This document shows, in pieces, positions 45,232 to 56,530 of a DNA stretch of 64,000 nucleotides; the first letter of the stretch is position 1; each line of letters begins with the position of its first letter. The notes under the pieces were generated by a model that saw only the letters and a list, made by a program, of their open reading frames with translations, was not told the DNA's origin and did not search any database. Source of the DNA: Pegoplata infirma. Lineage: Eukaryota > Arthropoda > Insecta > Diptera > Anthomyiidae. The DNA lies in assembly GCA_963921195.1 (NCBI GenBank), contig OY992537.1, positions 56,630,313-56,694,312 on the forward strand, given 5' to 3'. The translations under genes and the position numbers were made by a program.

Positions 45232-48200
45232 AATTTATGGTATAATATTAATTTCCATAGAAAATTTATCGCATGATATAAATTTCTATTGAAATTTTAT
45301 GGCATGATTTTTTTACTTAAAGTGAACACCCTTACTATCTTGCAAACTTGTTTAATTTGTTGAAAAACGATTATTATTTTCATAAAACTTTTTATTATCA
45401 ACATGTTATTTGAGTCCACTTGTAATTGTAACAAACGGATGTATGGTCATAACCAGACACATGAATATGAAACTATACTAATTTTTATTTAAAAATAATA
45501 CCAACCGTAACAGCCTACATTTGTAGCCAAGCATTTTATTCAACTTATTTTAACCATTTATGGAACAATTCAATTAAAAGCGTGATATAAATTTCTATAG
45601 AATATTTATCGCATGATAAAAATTCTATAGAAAATTTATCGCATGGTATAAATTCTATAGAAAATTTATCGCATGGTATTAATTTTTATAGAAAATTAAT
45701 CGCATGATATAAATTTCTGTAGCAAATTTATCGCTTGATATAAGTTTTTATAGAAAATTTATTGCATGATATAAATTTCTGTAGCAAGTTTTTCGCATGA
45801 TATAAATTTCTATAAAAAATTTATCGCATGATATAAATTTCTATAAAAAATTTATCGCATGAAAAAAATTTGAATAGAAAATTTACCGCATAATATAAAT
45901 TTTTATAGAAAATTTATCGCATGATATAAATTTTTTTAGAAAATTTATCGCACGATATAAATTTCTGTAGCAAATTCTTCGCATGATATAAATTTCTGTA
46001 GCAAATTCTTCTCATGATATAAATTTCTTTAAAAAATGTATAGCATGATAAAAATGTTTAGAGAAAATTTATAGCGTGATATAAATTTGTATAGAAAATT
46101 AATCGCATGATATAAATTCTACAGAAAATTTATCGCATGGCATAAATTTTTATAGAAAATTTATCGCATGATATAAATTTCAGTAGCAAATTAATCGCAT
46201 GATATAAATTTATATAGCTAGATTAATGGCATGATATAAAATTCTACAGAAAATTTATCGCATGATATAATTTTTTTCCAGAAAATTTATTGCATGATAC
46301 ATTTTTTTTATTTATAGCATGATATATTTATCAATCAAAAATTATATAAACTTCTTTTTACAATTTGTTGTAAAATATACATTTCTATAGAAAATGTATC
46401 GCATGATATAAATTTTTATAGGAAATTTACAGTATGATATAATTTTCTATTGAAAGTTTACCGCATTTTATATATAGCTATAAAAAATTTGACGCATGAT
46501 ATAATTTTCCAAAGAAAATTTATCGCATTGTAAAAATTCTATAGAAAACTTCAATCATGATATAAATTTCGATAGAAAACTTATTGCGTGATGTAAAAAT
46601 TAGGATCATGCAATACTTAATTGCATGATGTAAAAACTTATTGAAAGATATAAATATTTATTGCGTAATATGAATTTCTATTTAATTGTATACATTTCAA
46701 CACAAATTTCATAGCATGATATAAATTTTATAGACATATTATAGCATGATATATATTTTTATAGAAATAATATAGCATTAAAGAGAATTTATCGCGTAAC
46801 ATTAATTTCTTTAGCAAATTTATCGCATGATATAAATTTTCTATAGAATATATCGCATGATATAAATCTTCTGCATAGAAATCTATAACATAGAAAATTT
46901 ATCGCATGACATAATTTACTATAGAAAATTTATCGTATGATATTTATCATATGATATAAAATTTATCGCATTATATAAAATCCTATAGAAAATTTATCGC
47001 ATGATATAAATTTCTATAAAAAATTTATCGCATGATATAAATTTCTATATAAAATTTATGGCATGAATTAAATTTCTTTAGAAATTTTATCGCATGACAT
47101 ACGTTTAGTATTGTTAACTTTGTCTTTAACAAATTGCATCTACTATAAAAAAGTTTCCAATGTATTGTCGCCCACTGTACATTTCTGTATATTTTTTTAT
47201 AGACTGTTTCCATAGAAAATTTTTCTCATTATAATTTCGATAGAAAATTTATCATAATTCCTGTAGAAAATTGATCGTATTATATAAAATTTATCGCATT
47301 ATATAAATTTATATGGAAAATTTATATCATGGTATTAATTTCTATAAAGAGTTTATCGCATGATGTAAATTTCTTTAAAAAATTAAATTTATGATTTTAT
47401 TTGCGATAAAAATAAATTTCTATAGAAATTCAAATTTCTAAAGGAAAATTAATCTCATGGTTTTAATTTCTTTAGAAAATTTATTGGAATGTAAAAATAA
47501 GTTTCTATAGAAAATTTAGCGCATGATGTATTTTTTTATTGAAAATTTATTGCATGGTATAATTTTCTAAATAAACGATATAAATTTATTTTTACAATAT
47601 ATCGCATGATACAAATTTCTATAGAAAATTTATAGCATGATATAAATTGCTATAGAAAATTTATCGCATGATATAAATTTCTTTAAAAAATTCATCGCAT
47701 GGTATAAATTTCTATAGAAAATTTATCGCATGGTATAAATTTCTATAGAAAATTTATCGCATCCCGAGTAAAAATTTTCTGGTCTAATCATATATAAATT
47801 GATACAATCTTATATGAGTTAATATGCTTCCGTATAAATTTAGATAAAATTTTATCTATCACTTTGATACGGTTGATCCACTTTATATGGTTAGATATTG
47901 CTCCATATATGATTAGATTCGTATTTTGGTTTTGCTCATCAAATTATATAAAAATTGATATTATAAGATCAATTTGATCTAATTAGATTTGACCAAATTC
48001 AGGATCAAATTGTATCAATTTTTATATTTTTTGATCTAAAGTAATACAATTAGATATTATTTGATACAACCATTTTACGGATCAAATTTAGATCTATTTA
48101 GTAAAATTAGCATAATATTTTTACTAGGGATAGTATAAATTTCTATAGAAAATTTATCGCATGATCCAAATTCTATAGAGAATTTATCGCATGATATAAA

Positions 48201-48935
48201 TTTCAATAGAAAATTTATTGCATGATATAAATTTCTATAGAAAATTTATCGCATGATATAAATTTCTATAGAATATTTATAGCATGATATAAATTTCTAT
48301 AGAAAATTTACCGCAGAATATAAATTTCTATATAAAATTTAACGCATGATATAAATTATTATAGAAAATTTATCGCATGACATTCATTTCTATAGAAAAT
48401 TTAACGCATGATATAAATTATTATAAAAAAATTATCGCATGACATAAATTTCTCTAGAAAATTTATTGCATGTTATAATTTTCTAAATAAATGATATAAA
48501 TTTACTTTCACTATATATCGAAGGCTATAAATAGTTATTGCTGATATAAATTACTTTAGAAAATTTATCGAGTGATATCAATTTCTATTGAAAATTTATT
48601 GTATGAAATAAATTTCTATAGAAAATTTATCGCAGGAAATAAATTTCTATAGAAAATTTATCGTATAATATATATTTCTAAACAATTTTTTCGTATGATA
48701 TCAAAAATGTATCGTATGATATACATTTCTTTGGAAAATTTATCACATAATAAAAATTTCAATTAAAAATTTATTAAATGATGTAAATTTATTTAAAAAA
48801 TTTATAGCATAATACAAATTTTTATGAAAAATTTAGAGCATGATACAAAATTTATCGCATGATATAAATTTCTATAAAAAAATTTATCGGATTGTAAAAT
48901 TTCAAAATAAATTATATTGCATGACATTATTTCTG
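45232..48935 (-). repeat. Satellite block in opposite orientation, about 31 bp unit
   Basis: Tandem, moderately diverged copies of ATAAATTTCTATAGAAAATT plus TATCGCATGAT. That is the reverse complement of the unit at 34855-42690 (the ATCGCAT tag now follows the core). Interrupted by anonymous DNA at 45310-45570 and by a MITE at 47763-48129. Confidence 0.9.
47763..48129. mobile_element. CCCGAG-type MITE inserted in satellite
   Basis: Left CCCGAGTAAAAATTTTCTGG, right TTTTTACTAGGG, with AT on both sides (47761-47762 and 48130-48131). The flanking satellite units give the empty site, so the ends are well fixed. 367 bp, and the inverse of the copy at 44647-45001. Confidence 0.88.
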
Positions 48936-50147
48936 TAGAAACTCAGATTTCAAACCAATTTGCACCTTATAGCGTTAACTACACTCTTTTGTTCATTTTA
49001 TGGATCATATTTCAATGACCAACTCTGATGAACATACTTCACATGTTGAGATCCATATATCATATTACTGCAATTATATTTGTTGTATTAAAACTACTAC
49101 AAATCATTTAAGAAAAAAATGTCACTTTAGTTTGGAACACTTAACATAATATTTTAAATGTTAAAGTATTCAAGTGGATTTATTTCAAGTGTTAGTGTTG
49201 TTGGCCCGATTTAAGTGGTATATTGGAGTACCTGAATGTGTGGCATTTGTTACATTTTTTTTTGTATTTAAAATAAAAATAACATTTTATTATGTAGGTA
49301 TACAAAAAAAAATCCTATTATCCCACTACAAATTTTTGTTGTGCATTTAATTTTTTATTTTGTAAATTTTGTTGTGCAAATGACACTTGGCATAAAAGAT
49401 TGTAATGGGTTTTTTTAAACATAAATAAATACACATTTAAAATGTATTTTTTACCTTTTTTAGGGGTTTGGTGATTGACCTTTTTGTGAGGGAAGAAAAA
49501 AGTGGGACTCCTTATTGTTAAAAGTTTAAATTATGTCAAGTTTTCTAAATGTCAAATAAACACATAAAATGTTTACAACTTTGAGATGAAGGAAATAAAT
49601 ACAAATGACTCAAATGGCATTTTTTGTATGATTCATGAAAATAAATTTTTGGTAAAAATTTAAATGAGTCAGAATTTAAGAATGAAAACAGTTCCACGAA
49701 AAAACATTTTTTTATACCTGTCATTAAAAAGTGAGGTAAAATTTTCTTTGTCATTCTTTGTATATGAATTCGAATTCCCCATCAAATTCTATTGAAGACA
49801 TCTAGACACTATTTTAAGTTCAAGAGAACATTTACATTATTTTTTTCGATTTTTTTCAAACTCCTTTGAAAAAAGTGAAAAATTCAGTGGGCTATAAAAA
49901 AAAAATTTAGACATTACGGAGCAAAGCCATTGGGCGTTTTACTACTACACACAAGTAGTTTTAAACTGTCTTGGTTTAGTTGAGGCCCTAAGAAATGACC
50001 CTTCAATTGTTTCACAGTGCAATCCTTCAGAAGAGAATCGCAAATCCATGTTTGGAAACGGACCCCTACTTGGGCGCCATTAGCTTCAAAAATCTTTACG
50101 ATTTCTTTGTTCTAAAATAAATTACATTCTTCGATATTGGAAACCTA
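48936..50147. other. Intronic DNA, no feature seen
   Basis: Unique-looking sequence with poly-A/T runs. A 69-codon ORF at 49545-49754 has no recognisable motif. Confidence 0.35.
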
Positions 50148-51903
50148 AGACTTCTTCTTCTTCTTTCCTTTAGCTCCCTGTGGAGCATAGGGCCTCAACG
50201 TAATTTCGCCATTCTCCTCTATCTCGAGCGATGATTTTTGCCCTATTGAAATTGTATCCCATTTTTTTCATATCATCTTCAATAGTTCGTCTCCATGTAT
50301 GCTTTGGCTTTCCTCGTTTCCTGCTACCTTGCGGGTTCCATTCTAGAGCCTGTCCGCTTATTTCTGTTGGTGATTTCCGCAGGGTGTGACCAATCCAATT
50401 CCATCGTCTCTTTTTAAGTTCGAGTTGTATTTCAATTTGGTTGCATTTCTCGAGAAGTGATTTGTTGGATATGGTATTTGGCCACCAGATCTTCAAAATT
50501 TTCCTGAGGCATTTATTTACGAAAATTTGAAGTTTCTTTTCAAGTGCTTTCGTCATTAGCCAGGTCTCACATCCGTATAAAAGAACAGATTTTACGTTTG
50601 AGTTAAAGATACGTAATTTGGTGCGGGTGTAGATTGATGATGACCTCCAGATTTTCCATAGCTGTGAGAAAACGCCTTGTGCTTTGGATATTCTACTATG
50701 GATATCGTTTGCAGCTCCGCCATCTGGGGAAATGACACTCCCGAGGTAGGTGAAGGAGTTCACATTGTCGATAGCATTCTCACCGGCTTTAAAGTTTGCG
50801 TCAGAGTTGGTCGCATTTATTTTTAACGTTTTGGTTTTTGCGGAGTTAATTTTTAAGCCAACACTGTTAGATTCGGTGATAAGGTTGTCAATTTTATCCT
50901 GCATATCGGCATGCCTTGATGATATCAGGCATATGTCATCTGCATATGCCAAATCTTCCAATTGGCTTTGGAGGTTCCAAGTGATACCACGGTTTTTTCC
51001 GTCTATAGCCCGTGTTAAAACATCGTCCAGCACTATCAGAAATAGTATAGGTGACATGAGGCAGCCCTGTCGAACACCAGAAATGGTGTTGAACTCCGCA
51101 GATAAGCGACCATTGTACAGAACTCTGCACTTAAAGCCATCGTATTGTGCCTTTATCAGTCTTATAAGCTTTGGTGAAATACCCCTCTGTATTAAAGCAT
51201 TCCATATACAGTCTCTGTTAATGCTGTCGAATGCTGTGCTATAATCGACGAATACAAGTTGGAGAGCGGTTCTAAACTCCACGGACTGTTCTATTATTAT
51301 CCTCAATGTATTAATGTGGTCGACACATGAGCGGTTTGATCGAAAACCTGCCTGTTGCCTGCGAATGGTTGAGTCCAGTTTTTCGTTTACGCGATTAAGT
51401 AGAATTTTGGTTAATACTTTTGACGGAATTAGGAGCAACATAATACCTCTGTAGTTTCGGCATTGACTAAGGTCGCCTTTTTTTGGGATCGTGACTAATA
51501 TCCCCTCTAACCATTCTTCTGGTAGTTTTTCTGTTTCCCAAATTTTAATAAATAGGGGATGTAGGAGTCGAGCTGTGGTTATTGGACATGCTTTAATCAT
51601 CTCAGCTGATATGTTATCAACTCCCGGGGACTTGTTGTTCTTCATTGACTCTACGGCTTTAATAATTTCATTGTATTGCGGTGGTTGCGACAAAAGTGAC
51701 ATGTTTCGTGTGATCCTGTTATCTCCGTGAGTCACGTTTGGAGTCGGGGGTGGGAGGGTAGAATTATTTAGAATTTCAGAGAAGTGTTCTTTGAATCGCT
51801 GCACTTGATCTTCAATCGATGTTAAGAGGTTTCCATCCTTGTCCCGGATGGGTCGTGATTGAAGTGACTTTTTCCCGCATATTGAAGTGACTTTTTCCCG
51901 CAT
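50148..51903 (-). mobile_element. 5'-truncated non-LTR retrotransposon with open RT ORF
   Basis: The ORF at 50170-51903 is followed almost at once by a (GAA)n tail (50148-50165, minus strand AAAGAAGAAGAAGAAG). That is a 3' microsatellite tail unlike the (TA)n of the other two LINEs here. The endonuclease region is absent, so it is 5' truncated. The break region carries a 23 bp tandem duplication (51858-51880 and 51881-51903). I could not find a target-site duplication. Confidence 0.82.
50170..51903 (-). CDS. Reverse transcriptase of a LINE (partial polyprotein)
   Basis: 577 open codons on the minus strand. RNA-directed DNA polymerase of a non-LTR retrotransposon, which would copy the element RNA into DNA at a nicked target. 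Motifs in order: KSPGVD (91-96), VTIPKKGDLSQCRNYRGI (137-154), AGFRSNRSC (185-193), the first catalytic aspartate in FVDYSTAFDS (218-227), SGVRQGCLMSPILF (275-288), and the catalytic YADD (320-323). Then come FTYLGS (384-389), YGCETW (443-448), WIGHTLRK (503-510) and GKPKHTWRR (531-539). The apurinic endonuclease that should precede the RT is missing. The nominal start methionine lies inside the 23 bp tandem duplication, and credible homology begins around residue 12 (SLQSRPIRDKDGN). The absence of stops over 1.7 kb suggests a fairly recent insertion. The clade (RTE-, CR1- or I-like) is not assigned. Confidence 0.9.
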   Translation of the reverse strand: MREKVTSICGKKSLQSRPIRDKDGNLLTSIEDQVQRFKEHFSEILNNSTLPPPTPNVTHGDNRITRNMSLLSQPPQYNEIIKAVESMKNNKSPGVDNISAEMIKACPITTARLLHPLFIKIWETEKLPEEWLEGILVTIPKKGDLSQCRNYRGIMLLLIPSKVLTKILLNRVNEKLDSTIRRQQAGFRSNRSCVDHINTLRIIIEQSVEFRTALQLVFVDYSTAFDSINRDCIWNALIQRGISPKLIRLIKAQYDGFKCRVLYNGRLSAEFNTISGVRQGCLMSPILFLIVLDDVLTRAIDGKNRGITWNLQSQLEDLAYADDICLISSRHADMQDKIDNLITESNSVGLKINSAKTKTLKINATNSDANFKAGENAIDNVNSFTYLGSVISPDGGAANDIHSRISKAQGVFSQLWKIWRSSSIYTRTKLRIFNSNVKSVLLYGCETWLMTKALEKKLQIFVNKCLRKILKIWWPNTISNKSLLEKCNQIEIQLELKKRRWNWIGHTLRKSPTEISGQALEWNPQGSRKRGKPKHTWRRTIEDDMKKMGYNFNRAKIIARDRGEWRNYVEALCSTGS

Positions 51904-52015
51904 ATAATGTTTTCAAATATTTCGGTTTTTGAGAAACTCTTCTATTATCCAAATTCCAAATTGTAAAAGACTCATCTCCAGAAACATTTTCTCTCAAAGT
52001 CTTACGTTACCTTTA
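51904..52015. other. Flanking DNA between LINE and DINE-1
   Basis: The minus-strand frame stays open to 51997 but shows no RT or endonuclease motif. Confidence 0.3.
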
Positions 52016-52154
52016 TTATACCCTCCACTCTGGTGATAGAGGGTATATATAAGTTTGTCATTCCGTATGTAACACATTGAAATATTGGTTTAGGACCCCA
52101 TAAAGTATATATATTCATGATCCTTGATCGATTTTAAGTCGATCTAACGATGTC

Positions 52155-52186
<32 letters not shown>

Positions 52187-52290
52187 CGTCTGTCTGTCTG
52201 TCTGTTGAAATCACGTTTTTGGCAATAATCCGGAACCGATTTTAACGCTTGGGGTACCAAAAGTTGCGGAATTTATCCAGGCAAAAACTA
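52016..52290 (+). mobile_element. DINE-1-like 5' fragment with GTCT tract
   Basis: TATACCCTCCACTCTGGTGA, GTTTGTCATTCCGTATGTAA, CCATAAAGTATATATATTCA, then (GTCT)n with two GTCC units at 52155-52204. The element then diverges and the 3' hairpin is absent. Confidence 0.82.
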
Positions 52291-52787
52291 GTGTATTTTT
52301 TTTTTTAATCGGTTAAGTACTTTAAAAGTTATGAGTGAATTACTGAAAAAACTCTTAGTGATTTTCATCATAACCCTAAATTAATTCATATTTTGTGTAG
52401 ATACATACATACCAAAGAATACGGAAATGAAAAAAAAAACGGAGAAAAAGAAAAAAATGTTTACAAAAAAACTTTAAAATATGTAAAACAAAATCTAAAT
52501 TTAATTAAAAAAAAGTTCGTTAAGTAATAATAAAAAAATTAATTGTTATTTTTATGTACAAAGCATGTGTGTGTGTCCGTTTTTTTGCTTCGTCATATTA
52601 ACGGGGTTGCCAGACTTTTTTTGGCTTTGTCGCAAACTCGGATGTAAAATATCGCCAAAATTCAATTTTGTTCAGATTTCTTAAAAAAAAAATATTTTTA
52701 TTTAAAAAAAATAAATTTTGTTAAATAATAAAAGACAGAAATAAACTTTATGGCAAAAATCGCCCAAATCCGGAAAATCTATATATA
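52291..52787. other. Anonymous intronic DNA
   Basis: A/T-rich. Short GTGTGTGTG run at 52567. No feature. Confidence 0.3.
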
Positions 52788-52891
52788 TAAAAGAGTAATG
52801 TGACTGACTGACATACTCATTCATCATCGCCCAGCCCAAACCGCTAAAGTTAGAAACTTGAAATTTGGACTGTAGGTTGACGTCCCGGAAT

Positions 52892-54688
52892 CAGTGTTGC
52901 CATAAGTTGAAACTGTGAAGGTGCTAGATTACAAACAAATGGGTGCTAGATCGCTCCACAGCTATAAAATTGGGTGCTAGATTGTTTTCTACATTTCTTG
53001 TGCACTAGTGTGTCCCTTATTTTGAAAATGTTGAATTTTTACTGCTCTTTTACCCTGCATTTGTCAAACGAGCTGAAATAAGTACCTGGTTATTTGGTTA
53101 AAGTCTCCAATTTCGGCCAAAAATTCACTAAATTTAAAAAAAAAGTTAATTTCAAATTTTTGAATATTCGCCCTCGATATGCTCAAAATAAAATATTTTT
53201 TGTTTTAATGTACTCAAATAAAAAATAATAAACTTTTGTGATATCTTTAACCTATATAAATTAATTTTTTTTTCAAAGAAATAATGTAGCAAATCTGAAA
53301 CTATTTCTACAAAATGTCTTAGATTTGTAAACAATTTCTAAGATTCTAAAATTTTTTCTATAAAAAAAGTCCAAGATTTTATGACACGTTTTCTTTAGAA
53401 AAAGTCACAGAGAAAAATAGAATTTTTTTTTTGTAATTTTACAAGCTTTTTACGAAACAAATTGTAAATTTACAATTTTTTGGACGCGATAAAACTTACA
53501 AGGAGGTTTCGTGATTTTGCTAGATTTTTTGCTATTTTACGAGAATTCCTAGTAAAAATTACGAACTTTTTTGTAAGTTTAAAAGATTTTTACCAATAAA
53601 ATTGTAAATTTACAACTTTTTTGGCAAAAAAAAACTTTTAAGAAATTCTCGTAAATTTACTCAAGTTTTTTATAAAAAATCTTGAAAATTTGTAAAATTA
53701 CAAGAAAAACTGTAAAATTACAAATAAAATGTAAATTTCGATCGAAAATTATTTGTTAAAACACAAGAAAAACTGTCAAATATTGGTAAAATGGGATTAC
53801 GAAACTTGTTCTAGTAATAAGAAAAGGTTTTTTTTTTGAGTGTATGAGCTTTTTTAAGCAGTTTGCACCATTTTTATGTTTTTTTTTTCATGCGGTATTG
53901 CCAAAGGCTTTATTACGAAGCAAGATATAATGACTTTTAATTTAAAATTGGTCCGAATTGCTTGAAAACCCCTGTACTTATGTCTCTACTTAAACTTAGG
54001 TATTGACTGCAGAATACATCCTAAGATTCTAAGAAATTTTTTTATAGAAAAAGTGTCATATTTTCTTTAGAAAAAGTCTTTGATTTAAATAAATTTTTTC
54101 TATAGAAAAATTCTCAGATTCAGAGACATTTTTTCTGAAGAAAAATCTAGGATTCTAAAGCATTTTTCCATATAGAAAAAATCCCAGAATCTGAGATATT
54201 TTTTGGATTCTCAGAGATTGAGACATTTTTCTAAAGAAAAAGTATAAGACATTTGTTCATAGAAAAATATTTATAATCTGAGGCTATTTTTATTGAAAAA
54301 GTTTAAGAGTATGGGAAAAATATGCAGAATCTAAATAAAACTCAGAATCTGATATTAATATCATTTGATTCAAACAAAATTCGGTAGATCGAAATGAAAC
54401 TATTATTTTTCCCAACTGATAAAAGTGACAGTTGGCTGCACTACAAAAATTTGGTTGGTTCTGAATTTGGTTAACATTTTCTGTGTCTATAAAAAATATT
54501 GTGGTGAAAAATAAAATATTTAAACAAGGTGGTGAAGAATTCAAAAATTCTGAAGTGGGTGCTAGATTTTTAAAAAATTCTGAAGTGGGTGCTAGATTAT
54601 TGTCTAGCACCCCGTTTTAAAATTTGGGTTCTAGATCACTAACGCGGGTGCTAGATCTAGCACCCAAAGTGCTGACATGGCAAGCCTG
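52892..54688. mobile_element. hAT-type nonautonomous element with CCCGGAAT duplication
   Basis: An exact 8 bp duplication CCCGGAAT at 52884-52891 and 54689-54696 fixes the ends. The terminal repeats are CAGTGTTGCCATAAG and, inverted, CAGGCTTGCCATGTC. Many GGGTGCTAGAT words lie just inside both ends (three at 52920-52982, at least five at 54558-54665, some inverted), like subterminal transposase-binding repeats of hAT elements. 1797 bp, with a CACTC-type MITE nested at 53404-53842. No transposase ORF remains. Confidence 0.87.
53404..53842. mobile_element. GTAAAATTAC-rich palindromic MITE, uninterrupted
   Basis: The right end is TTTTTGAGTG|TA. The left end, near 53404, has lost the CACTC motif. 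The middle reads GCTATTTTACGAGAATTCCT then AGTAAAAATTACGAAC, which is the empty site for the insertions at 4941-6098 and 15356-16169. It is the best reference copy of the family in this window. Confidence 0.78.
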
Positions 54689-54696
54689 CCCGGAAT

Positions 54697-55560
54697 AAAG
54701 ATCCACTAAGGCTGGATTTTTGCCAATGTTGATTCTAAGGGGGTAAAATGGGTAAAAAACTGTACTTTTGGTACTTTTTATATCTCCCGATATAATGGTC
54801 ATAGAAACTTGAAATTTGGACTGTATGTTACCCTCCCGCAATATAGATCCACTATGGCTGGAGTTTTGCCAATGGTAAGGGGGTAAAAAGGGTAAAAAAC
54901 TGTACTTTTGGTACTTTTTAAATCTCCTGATATAATGATCATAGAGACTTGAAATTTGGACTGTATGTTCACCTCCCGGAATATAGATCCATTAAGGCTG
55001 GATTTTTGCCAGTGTTGATTCTAAGGGGGTCAAAAGGGTAAAAAAAATACTTTTGGTGCTTTTAATATCTCTTGAAATAATGGTCATAGAAACTTGAAAT
55101 TTGGACAGTATGTTCACATCCTAGAATATATGTAGATCCAGTACGGCTGGATTATTGCCAATGTTGATTCTAAGAGGGTAAAAAGGGAAAAAATCTGTAC
55201 TTTTGGTACCTTTTATATTTCCTTAAAAAATTGTCACATAGACTTGAAATTGGGACTGTATGTTATCCTCCCGGAATATAGATCCCCTAAGGCTGGGTTT
55301 TTGCCAATGATGTTTCTAATAGGGTAAAAAGGGTAAACATATGTACTTTTGTTACATTTTATATTTCCTTAAATAATGGTACTAGAAAATTGAAATTTGC
55401 AATGTCGGTTTACCTTCCGGAAAAAAGATTCACTAAGGCTCGGGTTTTGTCAATGTTGATTCTACGGGGGTAAAATGGGTAAAATAGTACTTTTGGTACT
55501 TTTTTTTTTATTTACTGAAATAATGGTTATTCAAACCTGAAATTTAGAATGTAGGATCCT
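54697..55560 (+). repeat. Tandem repeat of about 115-150 bp, six copies
   Basis: The anchors GATCCACTAAGGCTGG or close variants recur near 54701, 54846, 54986, 55135, 55282 and 55427. Each unit contains GGGGTAAAA.GGGTAAAA, 'TGTACTTTTGGTACTTTTTA' and 'GAAACTTGAAATTTGGACTG'. Units are diverged and gain or lose short pieces. Confidence 0.85.
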
Positions 55561-55599
55561 TTAGTGAAATAAAACATTTTGGAACAAGTACTTTCTGAA

Positions 55600-56530
55600 A
55601 ATTCAGTACCGTTTTCAAAAAGTACCTTTTATAAAAGGTTCCTTTATAAAAAGTACTTTTTATAAAAAGAACCTTTTATGAAAAATACCTTTTATAAAAA
55701 GTACCTTTTATAAAAAGTGCCTTTGATACAAAGTACCTTTTATAAAAAGTACCTTTTATAAAAAGTACCTTTAATAAAATGTATCTTTTATAGAAAGTAC
55801 CTTTTATTAAAAGTACCTTTTATAAAAAGTACCTTTTATAAAAAGTACCTTTTAAAAAAAGTACCTTTTAAAAAAAGTACCTTTTATAAAAAGTACCTTT
55901 TATAAAAAGTACCTTTTATAAAAAGTTCCTTTTCTAAAAAGTACCTTTTATAAAAAGTAGCTTTTAAAAAAGTAGCTTTTAAAAAAAGTACCTTTTATAA
56001 AAAGTACCTTTTATAAAAAGTACATTTTATTAAAAGTACCTTTTATAAAAAGTACCTTTTATAAAAAGTACCTTTTATAAAAAGTACCTTTTATAAAAAG
56101 TACCTTTTATAAAAAGTACCTTTTATAAAAAGTACCTTTTATAAAATTACTTTTTATAAAAAGTACCATTTATAAAAGTACCTTTTATAATAAGTACCTT
56201 TTATAAAAAGTACCTTTTTTTATAAAAAGTACCTTTTTTTATAAAAAGTAAATTTTTTTATAAAAAGTACCTTTTTTTATAAAAAGTACCTTTTATAAAA
56301 AGTACTTTTTATGAAAGGTACTTTTTATAAAAGGTACTTTTTATAAAAGGTACTTTTTTTAAAAGGTACTTTTTTTAAAAGGTACTTTTTATAAAAGGTA
56401 CTTTTTATAAGAGGTACTTTTAATAAAAGGTACTTTCTATAAAAGATACATTTTACCTTATATAAAAAGTACCTTTTATAAAAAGTACCTTTCATTAAAA
56501 GTACCTTTTATTAAAAGTACCGAAAGTACA
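55600..56530 (+). repeat. 16 bp minisatellite GTACCTTTTATAAAAA with orientation switch
   Basis: About 55 units. From 55600 to about 56290 the unit is GTACCTTTTATAAAAA. From about 56300 to 56450 it appears as the complement (GGTACTTTTTATAAAA), then reverts. The middle block 56205-56285 has an extended T-run. The core resembles the GGTACTTTTTAT part of the tandem repeat just upstream. Confidence 0.9.

Noticed and set aside
50750..51244. 164-codon plus-strand ORF
   Set aside because: Antisense shadow of the LINE reverse transcriptase ORF; no independent motif.
50130..51930. Target-site duplication for the LINE at 50148-51903
   Set aside because: Only a weak AAGACT match at a doubtful boundary; not better than chance in this composition.
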